Translations under genes and position numbers: made by a program
The notes under the pieces: model-generated
What the model was told of the DNA's origin: nothing
Database searches by the model: none
Seen by the model: only the letters and a program-made list of their open reading frames with translations
Assembly: GCF_002269385.1 (NCBI RefSeq)
Contig: NZ_CP022957.1
Location: forward strand, 62,001-126,000
Direction: 5' to 3'
DNA length: 64,000 bases
DNA from: Maribacter cobaltidurans
GTDB taxonomy: Bacteria > Bacteroidota > Bacteroidia > Flavobacteriales > Flavobacteriaceae
Shown: positions 26,107 through 34,105 of the stretch, in pieces
Layout: each line of letters opens with the position of its first letter
Position numbering within the stretch: the first letter of the stretch is position 1

Positions 26107-28755
26107 CTAATATCCTAGTTTTTCAGACTTGTTGATGGACCCTAATGGGATTTCCAAAAGTTCACGATTGACATTCTTAATATCCATCCTAAAAATATGT
26201 ATGGCGTCTTTTTGACTTTCGGTTCCATAATCCGTACTTACAGTGATTTTTAAATAGGTAGCCAACCCAGACCTGTTCCCTTTATAAAGGCAATTAATTT
26301 TCCACGTACCGTTATCCCCATAGATAAAGAAATCCTTACTGGTATATCCTTTTGACACTAGACTTTCGCCCAATTTTCCATCATTTGCGTTGGCCCATAA
26401 ACTTAGCAAATTGTTGTTGTCTATAAATTGAAAGTCCAATTCAGCCGTATCATCATTCCATTCCAAAAGAATCCTAATTCTGTCTTCATCCACATTCATT
26501 AGATTTGAAAGGGGAATATCCACTTCAGATTCCTTTATGTCCAATAGTGTTTTAACCTCAGTATTGACAACCTGCTGTAAGGCTTCGGGCGGTTTTGAAA
26601 AATAGCCCTCCTTGTTTAAATTATAGTACTTAGCATACAAATTCTTACCCCTTGCCTCCATACCGTTCGAGCTATAGGCATGGGCCAAATCTCTATACGA
26701 TTGCGGAGAATTCGATTTCAAAACAAATAGTTTTTTATAAATCTCAACAGCTAGCTCACTACCGATATACTTATCCAGCAAAAAGGCCAAGGACTTAAGA
26801 TAGGTGCCATCACTTTTAAACATAACCATACTTTTGTTTAATAATTGGTCTGTAAAGCTCTCCTCTTTCCAAAATTCCAAGAAGTAGTTTAAAGCATCAA
26901 TATTAAAATTGGCATTGGTTCCATACTTCGGTTCATACGTATTGTATATTGTCTGGGCCTCTTCAATATTTTTGGAAGCATAGATTTCCTTTAAAAAATC
27001 TGGCCAATTGCGCCGTGCCTCCTCTTCGCTAATGGCCTTTACCATCTCTGGTTTTTTAATTTTAGCATTACCATTTGTAGGCAAAAAGTTCCCAGACTTC
27101 GTATTTATAATTATTACACCTGCGTTACCTATGGACCCATATTTTGCTACCGCGGCCATGCCAGAAAGTACCGCAATACGTTTCACTTGAGACACATCTA
27201 TAAAATTGGGAAAATTAGGTACTATATGCCCATCAACCTCATAAACGGCAGGTTTTCGATTGGTAGAACCTGATTGTCTCAAATAGATATCAATAGTGCC
27301 TCCAAATAATTCATTGTCCCTAGTTGCAAAACCGGTAATTTGACCTCTTATTAAATTCACAAGGTTTGTCGCCCCATTTTTCGCCCCTGTTGAAAATTCA
27401 CTCTCATCCAAAATTTGCATGTCATACCCTTGGGACTCCTTACTATAGATACCAAAGGATGTTTTTATAATGTCTTTATCCACATCATAATCCCTAAACA
27501 ATTCTTCTTGTGTTCTTTTTTTCTTTCCAGAACTAGTTACAGTAACTTCTTCCAATTCAAAGACCTGTTCCTCAAGTGCTACGTTAATGGCAAAAGTTGT
27601 TTCCAATACGGTTCTAAGCTCACTTTGCATAGGAGGATAGGAGAATTCCAATTGGTCCCCAACTTTGGCCTTTATGGTATATCTACCGCTCTCATCAGTA
27701 GTGGTTACCTCTTTCGATAATAGATTTTGAACTTTTACCCCCCGCACCTTTTCGCCTTCTTTAAACACAAACCCACTAACCATACCAATATTCCTACCCA
27801 TACCTTGTAGTAATTGCTCACTAGAATAGTTAGATACTAAGTTTTCCTCTAACAATACTACATCCTCTTCATCTTCTGATTCTTCCAATAATGAAGTACT
27901 TAAAAAATATGTCAAGGCATCTTTTGGATGCCTTTTCCAATTCCCCTGACTTGCATACCTTCGAAAGGAGACCCCTGGCCTATCGTCCCCTGCAACTATA
28001 AGTCCATGTTCATTACCATAGCTTTTGATAAGCTCTATACCAATACTAAAATCATCATGTACGATAATATTGTATGGCCTTAAATCTACCCCTACCTTTC
28101 CTTTTTTTGTCTTTATGGTATAAAAAATATTCTTTGAGATAAGTTTACGTTCAGGGACTATAGTTTTACCATCATAGATATTAATGCGCACTAACAGACT
28201 ATCTGACTTGTTTTCCAAAATATAAAAGTAAAAGGTATTCAGCTGTCGTTCCTTTTTGGAAACATAGATTTTAGTGACTAGTTCACCTCCAAGTGCTCCT
28301 TTTCCCTCCCAAGAACCAATCTTTGACTTTCCCACATTAGAATATCCAACCATTTTTTCGGTCTTGTTCCTTCTTTTCCTTTTATCTGCGGTTAAAACTA
28401 CCTCATTTAAACTAATGATTTCCGGTTCCAATTTTACTTCAAAAAATTTAGGCAACCTTAGTACCTCCGTAAATGGTATTCTATATTCCTTGTAGGCAAG
28501 AGAGGATATTTTTAGGGTATCATTCTCTGTTAGTAAAGTTGAATCAAATGAAAAGTTAAAAGTGCCATCTTCCTCAGATACGATTCCAAGGCCACGTTCT
28601 ATAAAGCCTATGTTCACATAGGGCAAAGGAAGTCCCGTGTCCGCATCCGTTACGGTTCCCTTTATAACGGTTTGACCGATAATGATTCCATGGAACATTA
28701 TGACAAGCAATGTCAAGGCCCATAGTTTTCGGCTAATTTCGAATTTCCGTTTCAT
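26107..28755 (-). CDS. 882-aa fusion of the companion and plug/TPR/DUF2135 architectures
   Basis: An exported protein with a signal anchor or signal peptide (about 10-28). Residues ~30-330 match the 373-aa companion family (CarboxypepD_reg-like, then a middle domain with ENKSDSLLVRINIYDGK and PYNIIVHDDFSIGIEL). Residues ~345-882 match the 580-aa family: second CarboxypepD-like unit, plug (AVYEVDGHIVPNFPNFID; KYGSIGNAGVIIINT), TPR-like helices, DUF2135-like end (RILLEWNDDTAELDFQF). The Cys pair of the plug found in the short copies is absent. The fusion shows that the two separate gene types act together. It begins 30 nt after the M24 peptidase gene and may share its transcript. Function unknown. 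Confidence 0.8.
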   Translation of the reverse strand: MKRKFEISRKLWALTLLVIMFHGIIIGQTVIKGTVTDADTGLPLPYVNIGFIERGLGIVSEEDGTFNFSFDSTLLTENDTLKISSLAYKEYRIPFTEVLRLPKFFEVKLEPEIISLNEVVLTADKRKRRNKTEKMVGYSNVGKSKIGSWEGKGALGGELVTKIYVSKKERQLNTFYFYILENKSDSLLVRINIYDGKTIVPERKLISKNIFYTIKTKKGKVGVDLRPYNIIVHDDFSIGIELIKSYGNEHGLIVAGDDRPGVSFRRYASQGNWKRHPKDALTYFLSTSLLEESEDEEDVVLLEENLVSNYSSEQLLQGMGRNIGMVSGFVFKEGEKVRGVKVQNLLSKEVTTTDESGRYTIKAKVGDQLEFSYPPMQSELRTVLETTFAINVALEEQVFELEEVTVTSSGKKKRTQEELFRDYDVDKDIIKTSFGIYSKESQGYDMQILDESEFSTGAKNGATNLVNLIRGQITGFATRDNELFGGTIDIYLRQSGSTNRKPAVYEVDGHIVPNFPNFIDVSQVKRIAVLSGMAAVAKYGSIGNAGVIIINTKSGNFLPTNGNAKIKKPEMVKAISEEEARRNWPDFLKEIYASKNIEEAQTIYNTYEPKYGTNANFNIDALNYFLEFWKEESFTDQLLNKSMVMFKSDGTYLKSLAFLLDKYIGSELAVEIYKKLFVLKSNSPQSYRDLAHAYSSNGMEARGKNLYAKYYNLNKEGYFSKPPEALQQVVNTEVKTLLDIKESEVDIPLSNLMNVDEDRIRILLEWNDDTAELDFQFIDNNNLLSLWANANDGKLGESLVSKGYTSKDFFIYGDNGTWKINCLYKGNRSGLATYLKITVSTDYGTESQKDAIHIFRMDIKNVNRELLEIPLGSINKSEKLGY

Positions 28756-28785
28756 GCCCTCAAAATAAATAATTTTCAGAAACCT

Positions 28786-30132
28786 CTAATTCCCCTGATG
28801 CCCTTTTACCCTGGGAATCAACAACAATTCTGTTTGCCTGCCATTCACATACCTAAAACCATCTTGACCATAAAAGCCCGCTTCCTCCAACATGATTCGA
28901 ATGTCCCGCTCCCACTGAGGAATTGTAACCGTAGTGTTCAATTCAATGGCATACACCGTATTCGGGTTTAAGGGGTAGTTTTCACCATCGTCTTTCATAA
29001 CTCCTCCTTGACTATCCCACATACCTATGGTGGTGCCGGCGGAATGTCCGTACATTCCAAGCGGATGTGTATAAATGGAAGGCCTTAATCCAGCCGCCTT
29101 TGCTTCGGCAAGTGATTTCGCAAGTATCTCATTTCCCGTCCTTCCGACAATCATATTACTGGTCAAGAAATCCTGTACTTTATTCCCATCTTTAAGTCCG
29201 TTTACCAAAAAATCCGGAGCTTTCTTTTCTTCAGGCTTCAAAACATAAGCCAATTCTTGACAATCCGTATTCAAACGCAGATACGTGATCCCAAAATCAC
29301 AATGCAGCAAATCGCCAGGAAGGATGACCATCTCGTCAGGTTTATCAGAAAACGAATAAAATTCAGAATTCTGGTCAGCACTACTACGTTGTACATCTAC
29401 CGTAGGATGAAACCATGTTTCCAAACCTAAATCCGTAACCTTTTGGCGCATCCACCAGACCACATCGGAAGTCGTGGTTATGCCTGGAGTAATCACTTTT
29501 TCAGAGAAGGCCTCGGCAATGATGTCATGAGTAATATCCACCAATTGATTGTAGATTACCATTTCACGCTCCGTCCTAGTCTCTATCCATCGAACGGCCA
29601 ATTGTTCCGCGGATACTACTTTTGAAGTGAATTTTTTGGGTAAATTGGCCATAAAGGCATCATAATCGGTTTTATCCAATCCGTCTGCAATGTTATGGTC
29701 CTTGGAATAGTTGAGCCCAATTCGCTTTGGGTTTCTTTCCGAAATCAACTCCATCAATCGTTTCCACTGGTCCGGTTGCTTTTCCTTTTCCCAAGCTGAT
29801 TCAATATTTTTTCCCACGTTGTAACGAGCTACTGCCAATTTTTCAATAGTGTTCTTGCTCTTGTCCCTATAAAATAAAAGAATAGTCCTTCTTCTTGCAT
29901 TCAACCAGGTGGCTGGTAACATGGTGCGCAGGACCGGGTCCTCATTATATTCCCTGGATATCACTACCCACATATCGATGTTCGCGGCATCCATGAGTTT
30001 TGGCAAAAGGTTATTGAAACGGTCATCAAGGATTTCATCTACAACTTTTGCACGTTCTTGTTCATTTAAAATTCTTTGTGCATTAAGATTAAATGCGAAG
30101 CATAAGATCAAAAAGAATAAAGTTCTTCTCAT
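28786..30132 (-). CDS. Exported M24 family metallopeptidase (Xaa-Pro aminopeptidase-like)
   Basis: A 448-residue protein with a signal peptide (1-18, cut after NLNAQ), a creatinase-type N-terminal domain and a pita-bread M24 domain. Metal ligands can be traced: Asp in LLHCDFGITY, Asp in RLNTDCQEL, His in THPLGMYGHSAGT, Glu in AIELNTTV and the late Glu in MLEEAGF. The family removes N-terminal residues ahead of proline; here it would act in the periplasm. It follows menE by 18 nt, so it is probably transcribed with menC-CPBP-menE. Confidence 0.87.
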   Translation of the reverse strand: MRRTLFFLILCFAFNLNAQRILNEQERAKVVDEILDDRFNNLLPKLMDAANIDMWVVISREYNEDPVLRTMLPATWLNARRRTILLFYRDKSKNTIEKLAVARYNVGKNIESAWEKEKQPDQWKRLMELISERNPKRIGLNYSKDHNIADGLDKTDYDAFMANLPKKFTSKVVSAEQLAVRWIETRTEREMVIYNQLVDITHDIIAEAFSEKVITPGITTTSDVVWWMRQKVTDLGLETWFHPTVDVQRSSADQNSEFYSFSDKPDEMVILPGDLLHCDFGITYLRLNTDCQELAYVLKPEEKKAPDFLVNGLKDGNKVQDFLTSNMIVGRTGNEILAKSLAEAKAAGLRPSIYTHPLGMYGHSAGTTIGMWDSQGGVMKDDGENYPLNPNTVYAIELNTTVTIPQWERDIRIMLEEAGFYGQDGFRYVNGRQTELLLIPRVKGHQGN

Positions 30133-30150
30133 ATTAGTAATTGGTATTTG

Positions 30151-31227
30151 TTAATTATTTAATGCCTTTTTCAAGGTTAGGTCTCGTTGTATTTTTCCAG
30201 TATCGGTTCTAATAAACTCCTTAAGATAAACTATATTTTTAGGACGTTCGTAAGGTTCCAAACTATGTACTGAATTTAAATCTTTTATTTTGATTTCATC
30301 TGGGTTGTCCGTTTCAAGGACTAGAATTAATTTTTGTCCCAACACCTTATCCTCTATAGCCCCAATCATAAAAGGCCTATTCAAAAAGGATTGCAATTTA
30401 CCTTCTACAATCTCTGGAAACAATTTTATTCCTCCAGAGTTAATCGCGTTGTCGTATCTTCCCAACCATATAAATTCAGTGTTCGAAAGTAATTCCACCA
30501 TATCATTGGTTACTATTTTTTCCAAAGACACTTTAGGTGCCTCTATCACTAAACATCCCCTTTCATCCAATGAAAAATGTACATTGGGCAATGCCTGGAA
30601 AGGTTGTTGTTCAGGTTTTGAGACAATTTCCCTTATGGCCACGTGAGTGATAGTTTCCGTCATGCCATAGGTCTCATAAGCTTTCATTCGCCTTTGTGAC
30701 AATTTATTCCTTATTTCATTCGATAATCGGGCTCCGCCTACAATGAGCTTATCAATACGTTCAAGCTCTTCCAAAGAAGCTTGGACCTGCAATGGGACCA
30801 TAGCACAGAAATCAAAGGTTTTGGATTTTTCAACTCTTTGTAATGGTTTGGAGTTTGGTTCAGTGATATGAATATCCAGTCCCAATACCAAAGCACGTAC
30901 CATCATCATCTTTCCTGCAATATATTCACAGGGCAAACAGAGTAAACAGACATTTCCTGAAAACAAATTGAAATATTCGCCCGTTGCTCGAGCACTGTTC
31001 CGCATATGCTCTTTGAGTAGGGTAATCGTCTTTGGTTTACCTGTTGAACCTGATGTTTTTACAAAGATATGATCGGTTGGCGATATCCAATCCAACAGAA
31101 AATTACCAATACTTTCCTGATAAGGCTTCCCTTCTTTTATAAAGCTATAGGCCACTTCAGACAGTTCATCTTTGGAAATGGGTATCCCATTTATTTTAAA
31201 ATTGGGATGCACCTTTGAAAACGTCAT
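30151..31227 (-). CDS. menE: o-Succinylbenzoate-CoA ligase (AMP-binding)
   Basis: A 358-residue adenylate-forming enzyme, shorter than the ~450-550 of many MenE proteins but the normal size for flavobacteria, where the N-terminal part is reduced. The P-loop-like motif FVKTSGSTGKPKTITL is at about 56-71, followed by YETYGMTETITHVAI and GRYDNAINSGGIKL. It activates o-succinylbenzoate to its CoA ester in menaquinone synthesis. The identification rests on the family pattern and on the menC gene two genes upstream. The gap to the CPBP gene is 2 nt. Confidence 0.87.
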   Translation of the reverse strand: MTFSKVHPNFKINGIPISKDELSEVAYSFIKEGKPYQESIGNFLLDWISPTDHIFVKTSGSTGKPKTITLLKEHMRNSARATGEYFNLFSGNVCLLCLPCEYIAGKMMMVRALVLGLDIHITEPNSKPLQRVEKSKTFDFCAMVPLQVQASLEELERIDKLIVGGARLSNEIRNKLSQRRMKAYETYGMTETITHVAIREIVSKPEQQPFQALPNVHFSLDERGCLVIEAPKVSLEKIVTNDMVELLSNTEFIWLGRYDNAINSGGIKLFPEIVEGKLQSFLNRPFMIGAIEDKVLGQKLILVLETDNPDEIKIKDLNSVHSLEPYERPKNIVYLKEFIRTDTGKIQRDLTLKKALNN

Positions 31228-31229
31228 GC

Positions 31230-32165
31230 TTATAGATTGTTTTCCTGGGCCAGAAATTCTTCCTTTTCCAATACCTTACCCGTCAGCCTTTCTTTCCAGT
31301 TCGTCCATTTGTATTTTTTTGACAACACAAATAAAATTAGAGGGAAAGTAACAAAAACAGAAATTAGCATTTCTTGGACTATGTCACCTGTTGCACTCTC
31401 TGCTGTATTTCTAAATAACGAATCTGCCTGAATTGCCGACCAATCGGAGGTAACCAACAAAGCCGCCATTAGGTTATTACCAAGGTGAAACCCAAGTGCC
31501 AATTCCAATCCATCGTCCATTAAGGTCATTATACCCATTAATAAACCAAAACCGATGTATAAAACCATAGTTATATAACCCATTTCAGCGACTTCTGGAT
31601 TTGCAGAATGCATCAATCCAAACATTATTGAAGTTAACAGTAATGGGAACCATTTGTTTTTTACTAAAATTCCAATCTGTTGCATTAGATAACCTCTAAA
31701 AAGATACTCCTCGAAACCAATTTGAAATGGGAAGAGAATTAAGCTTACAACAACTAAAACCAGAAATTTTAGTGGTTTAAAATTCCATTCAATATCAACC
31801 GGGTTTATAAAATACCCTACCGCAAAAAAAACCAAGGTGAGGAGAATTGTTAACCCTGTAGAAAAAAGAACTCTTGAAAAGTCTATTTTATTTCTTGCCG
31901 TCGTCAAGGAAATAAAGCTTCGCTTGTGCAAAAAAACAACCATTAAAATCAAGACAAGTAATAGAAATATAAACGGTGCAAGGTTAGAAACAAGATTTAC
32001 GATGGGAGGTAATTTCTTCATCAACTCATAGGTCTTCTCTAAATCCTCGGGAGAAATCATCAAAAAAAAGATGAAATTCACAATAAAAATCCCCGTACTG
32101 ATTAGGACTGTCAAAATGACCTTCCAAGCTGCATTATCGCCTTTATATGCCTGTTCTATATACAT
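31230..32165 (-). CDS. CPBP family intramembrane glutamic endopeptidase
   Basis: A 311-residue integral membrane protein with about eight hydrophobic segments. The conserved motifs are present: EExxxR as EEYLFRGYL, FxxxH as FGLMHS and HxxxN-type HLGNNLMA. CPBP (CAAX/bacteriocin-processing) proteases cleave within or near membranes; targets in Bacteroidota are unknown. The start overlaps the end of menC by 10 nt and menE follows after 2 nt, so it is part of the men operon, an arrangement often seen in flavobacteria without a known reason. Confidence 0.9.
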   Translation of the reverse strand: MYIEQAYKGDNAAWKVILTVLISTGIFIVNFIFFLMISPEDLEKTYELMKKLPPIVNLVSNLAPFIFLLLVLILMVVFLHKRSFISLTTARNKIDFSRVLFSTGLTILLTLVFFAVGYFINPVDIEWNFKPLKFLVLVVVSLILFPFQIGFEEYLFRGYLMQQIGILVKNKWFPLLLTSIMFGLMHSANPEVAEMGYITMVLYIGFGLLMGIMTLMDDGLELALGFHLGNNLMAALLVTSDWSAIQADSLFRNTAESATGDIVQEMLISVFVTFPLILFVLSKKYKWTNWKERLTGKVLEKEEFLAQENNL

Positions 32166-33208
32166 AAATTCAATATTAAATTATTTTCCCAGATATTTTC
32201 CCTGTTATAATACAGCCCCCCTTTTTTTACTTCTAACGGACTTTCAAAATTATTGGTGAACAACGCTCCTGTTCCCAATCCTTGTGGCATTATATTGTTT
32301 AAGGTGGCCGTCCATTGGGCAATGGCATTTAAACCTATATTACTTTCCAGAGCACTGGTTATCCACCATCCAATTTGGTATTTTTCGGCCAAATCTATCC
32401 ATTCCCTGCTTCCCCCAAAACCTCCTACCAAACTGGGCTTTAAAATAATGTACTGCGGTTCTATTTTTAACAACAACTCTTCCTTTTCTTTCAACGTGTT
32501 TACACCAATCAATTCCTCGTCCAAAGCAATTGGCAAGGGTGTATTTTGGCAAAGCCCCCTCATAGCCTTCCAATTTCCCTGCTTTATAGGTTGCTCTATG
32601 GAATGAAGGTAAAACTGCGCAAGTTCATTCAACTTGTCCAACGCCTCATCAGGAGAAAATGCCCCATTGGCATCGACTCGAAGTTCTATTTCATCACAGG
32701 AAAAGTCCTTGCGTATGGATTCCAACAAAGACAATTCTTCCCTATAATCGATTGCTCCTATCTTCATTTTGATACACGAAAAACCCTGTTCCAGTTTTTC
32801 CTGGATTTGCTCCTTCATGTACCCGGTATCTCCCATCCAAATAAGACCGTTGATAGGTATTGGTTTGTTTTCAAAAAGAAAGGAGGTTTGAAAAAGTTCA
32901 AATGGATTTTCACTTTCCAATGATAAATAAGCTTGTTCCAATCCAAACTGGATACTGGGAAAATCCAACAATTCTTGCAAAAGTACCGACTTGTCTAAGT
33001 GAATGTTATCCTCGACCCATCTACACTTTTCTTCATATTCCGGAACGTCATCATAGCTTAGCCCCCTAAAAAGACCACATTCACCTATTCCCGACTTTCC
33101 ATCCTCCTCCAAAATCAAGAACCATGTTTCCTTTATCCTTAAAGTACCGCGAGAAGTTCCACTGGGTCGCTTGAAATTAAGTATGTACTTTTTGAAACTT
33201 GCTTTCAT
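32156..33208 (-). CDS. menC: o-Succinylbenzoate synthase
   Basis: A 350-residue enolase-superfamily enzyme from the ATG at 33208 (MKASFKKYILNFKRP). A longer frame to 33382 adds 58 residues that have no family character and would overlap the divergent SDR gene, so it is rejected. Superfamily residues are seen: the KxK of CIKMKIGAI, Asp in RVDANGAFSP, Glu in SIEQPIKQG, Asp in IALDEELIG and Lys in ILKPSLVGG. It dehydrates SHCHC to o-succinylbenzoate in menaquinone synthesis. First gene of the menC-CPBP-menE-M24 run. Confidence 0.9.
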   Translation of the reverse strand: MKASFKKYILNFKRPSGTSRGTLRIKETWFLILEEDGKSGIGECGLFRGLSYDDVPEYEEKCRWVEDNIHLDKSVLLQELLDFPSIQFGLEQAYLSLESENPFELFQTSFLFENKPIPINGLIWMGDTGYMKEQIQEKLEQGFSCIKMKIGAIDYREELSLLESIRKDFSCDEIELRVDANGAFSPDEALDKLNELAQFYLHSIEQPIKQGNWKAMRGLCQNTPLPIALDEELIGVNTLKEKEELLLKIEPQYIILKPSLVGGFGGSREWIDLAEKYQIGWWITSALESNIGLNAIAQWTATLNNIMPQGLGTGALFTNNFESPLEVKKGGLYYNRENIWENNLILNLCI

Positions 33209-33307
33209 CTTAAATCCAGAATCGTTTTGTTCAACACAAAATCCTTTACTCTGATTTAAGTTGAATCCTTCAAATTTAGTTATATTTTGACATTCAATAA
33301 AGAAACC

Positions 33308-34102
33308 ATGAAGAGTATAAAGGATAAGATAATTTGGATTACCGGGGCTTCTTCGGGAATTGGTGAGGCCCTTGCATATCAACTCAATGAGATAGGTGCC
33401 AAACTAATAATATCGGCCAGAAGAATAACCGAATTGGAGCGTGTAAAAAACAAATGTACGTATCCGGAAAACGTTGCTATTCTTTCTTTGGATTTGGGCA
33501 ATTTTAAAGATTTGGAACTAATGCCAAAGAAGGCCCAGTACTTTTATGGAAGTATCGATATCCTCATCAATAATGGTGGTATTAGTCAGCGCTCCTTAAT
33601 CAAGGATACATCATTTGAAGTATTTCAAGAAATGATAAACATCAATTACTTGGGAACCATACAATTATCCAAGTCCTTGCTTCCCTATTTTATCGAGAAA
33701 AATACAGGTCATTACGTAACCATTACCAGTCTAATGGGTAAATTTTCCTCCCCCTATCGATCTGGTTATTGTGGTTCAAAACATGCCCTGCACGGATTCT
33801 TTGATTCCTTGAGAATGGAACATGAAAGTGATAATATTGACGTTACCCTCGTCTGCCCGGGATTCGTTCAAACAAATATTTCTAAAAATGCCTTGGTGGG
33901 AGATGGAAGTACCTCCGGTTCGAACGACAATGCCACAAAAAATGGAATTTCCGCAGAAGACTGTGCCAAAAAAATAATTAAGGCGATACAGAGGAAAAAC
34001 TTTGAGGTATATATTGGCGGAAAGGAAAAATATGGTATTTACCTTAAAAGATTTTTTCCCAAGCTTTTGCACAAAATTGTTCTTAAAAGCAAGGTTAGGT
34101 AG
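33308..34102 (+). CDS. SDR family oxidoreductase
   Basis: A 264-residue short-chain dehydrogenase. ATG at 33308 is preferred over the TTG at 33287, which adds only seven residues. The Rossmann motif ITGASSGIGEAL is at about 9-20; NNGGISQRS and the catalytic YxxxK (SGYCGSKHAL, with Ser in TITSLMG) are in place. Members with this C-terminus (KYGIYLKRFFP) are of the DltE / retinol-dehydrogenase-like group; the substrate is unknown. It is divergent from menC and ends 3 nt before the convergent histidine kinase gene. Confidence 0.9.
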   Translation: MKSIKDKIIWITGASSGIGEALAYQLNEIGAKLIISARRITELERVKNKCTYPENVAILSLDLGNFKDLELMPKKAQYFYGSIDILINNGGISQRSLIKDTSFEVFQEMININYLGTIQLSKSLLPYFIEKNTGHYVTITSLMGKFSSPYRSGYCGSKHALHGFFDSLRMEHESDNIDVTLVCPGFVQTNISKNALVGDGSTSGSNDNATKNGISAEDCAKKIIKAIQRKNFEVYIGGKEKYGIYLKRFFPKLLHKIVLKSKVR

Positions 34103-34105
34103 GGC

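Noticed and set aside
33209-33382. N-terminal extension of menC
   Set aside because: The extra 58 residues have no enolase-family character and overlap the divergent SDR gene; the ATG at 33208 fits the family.
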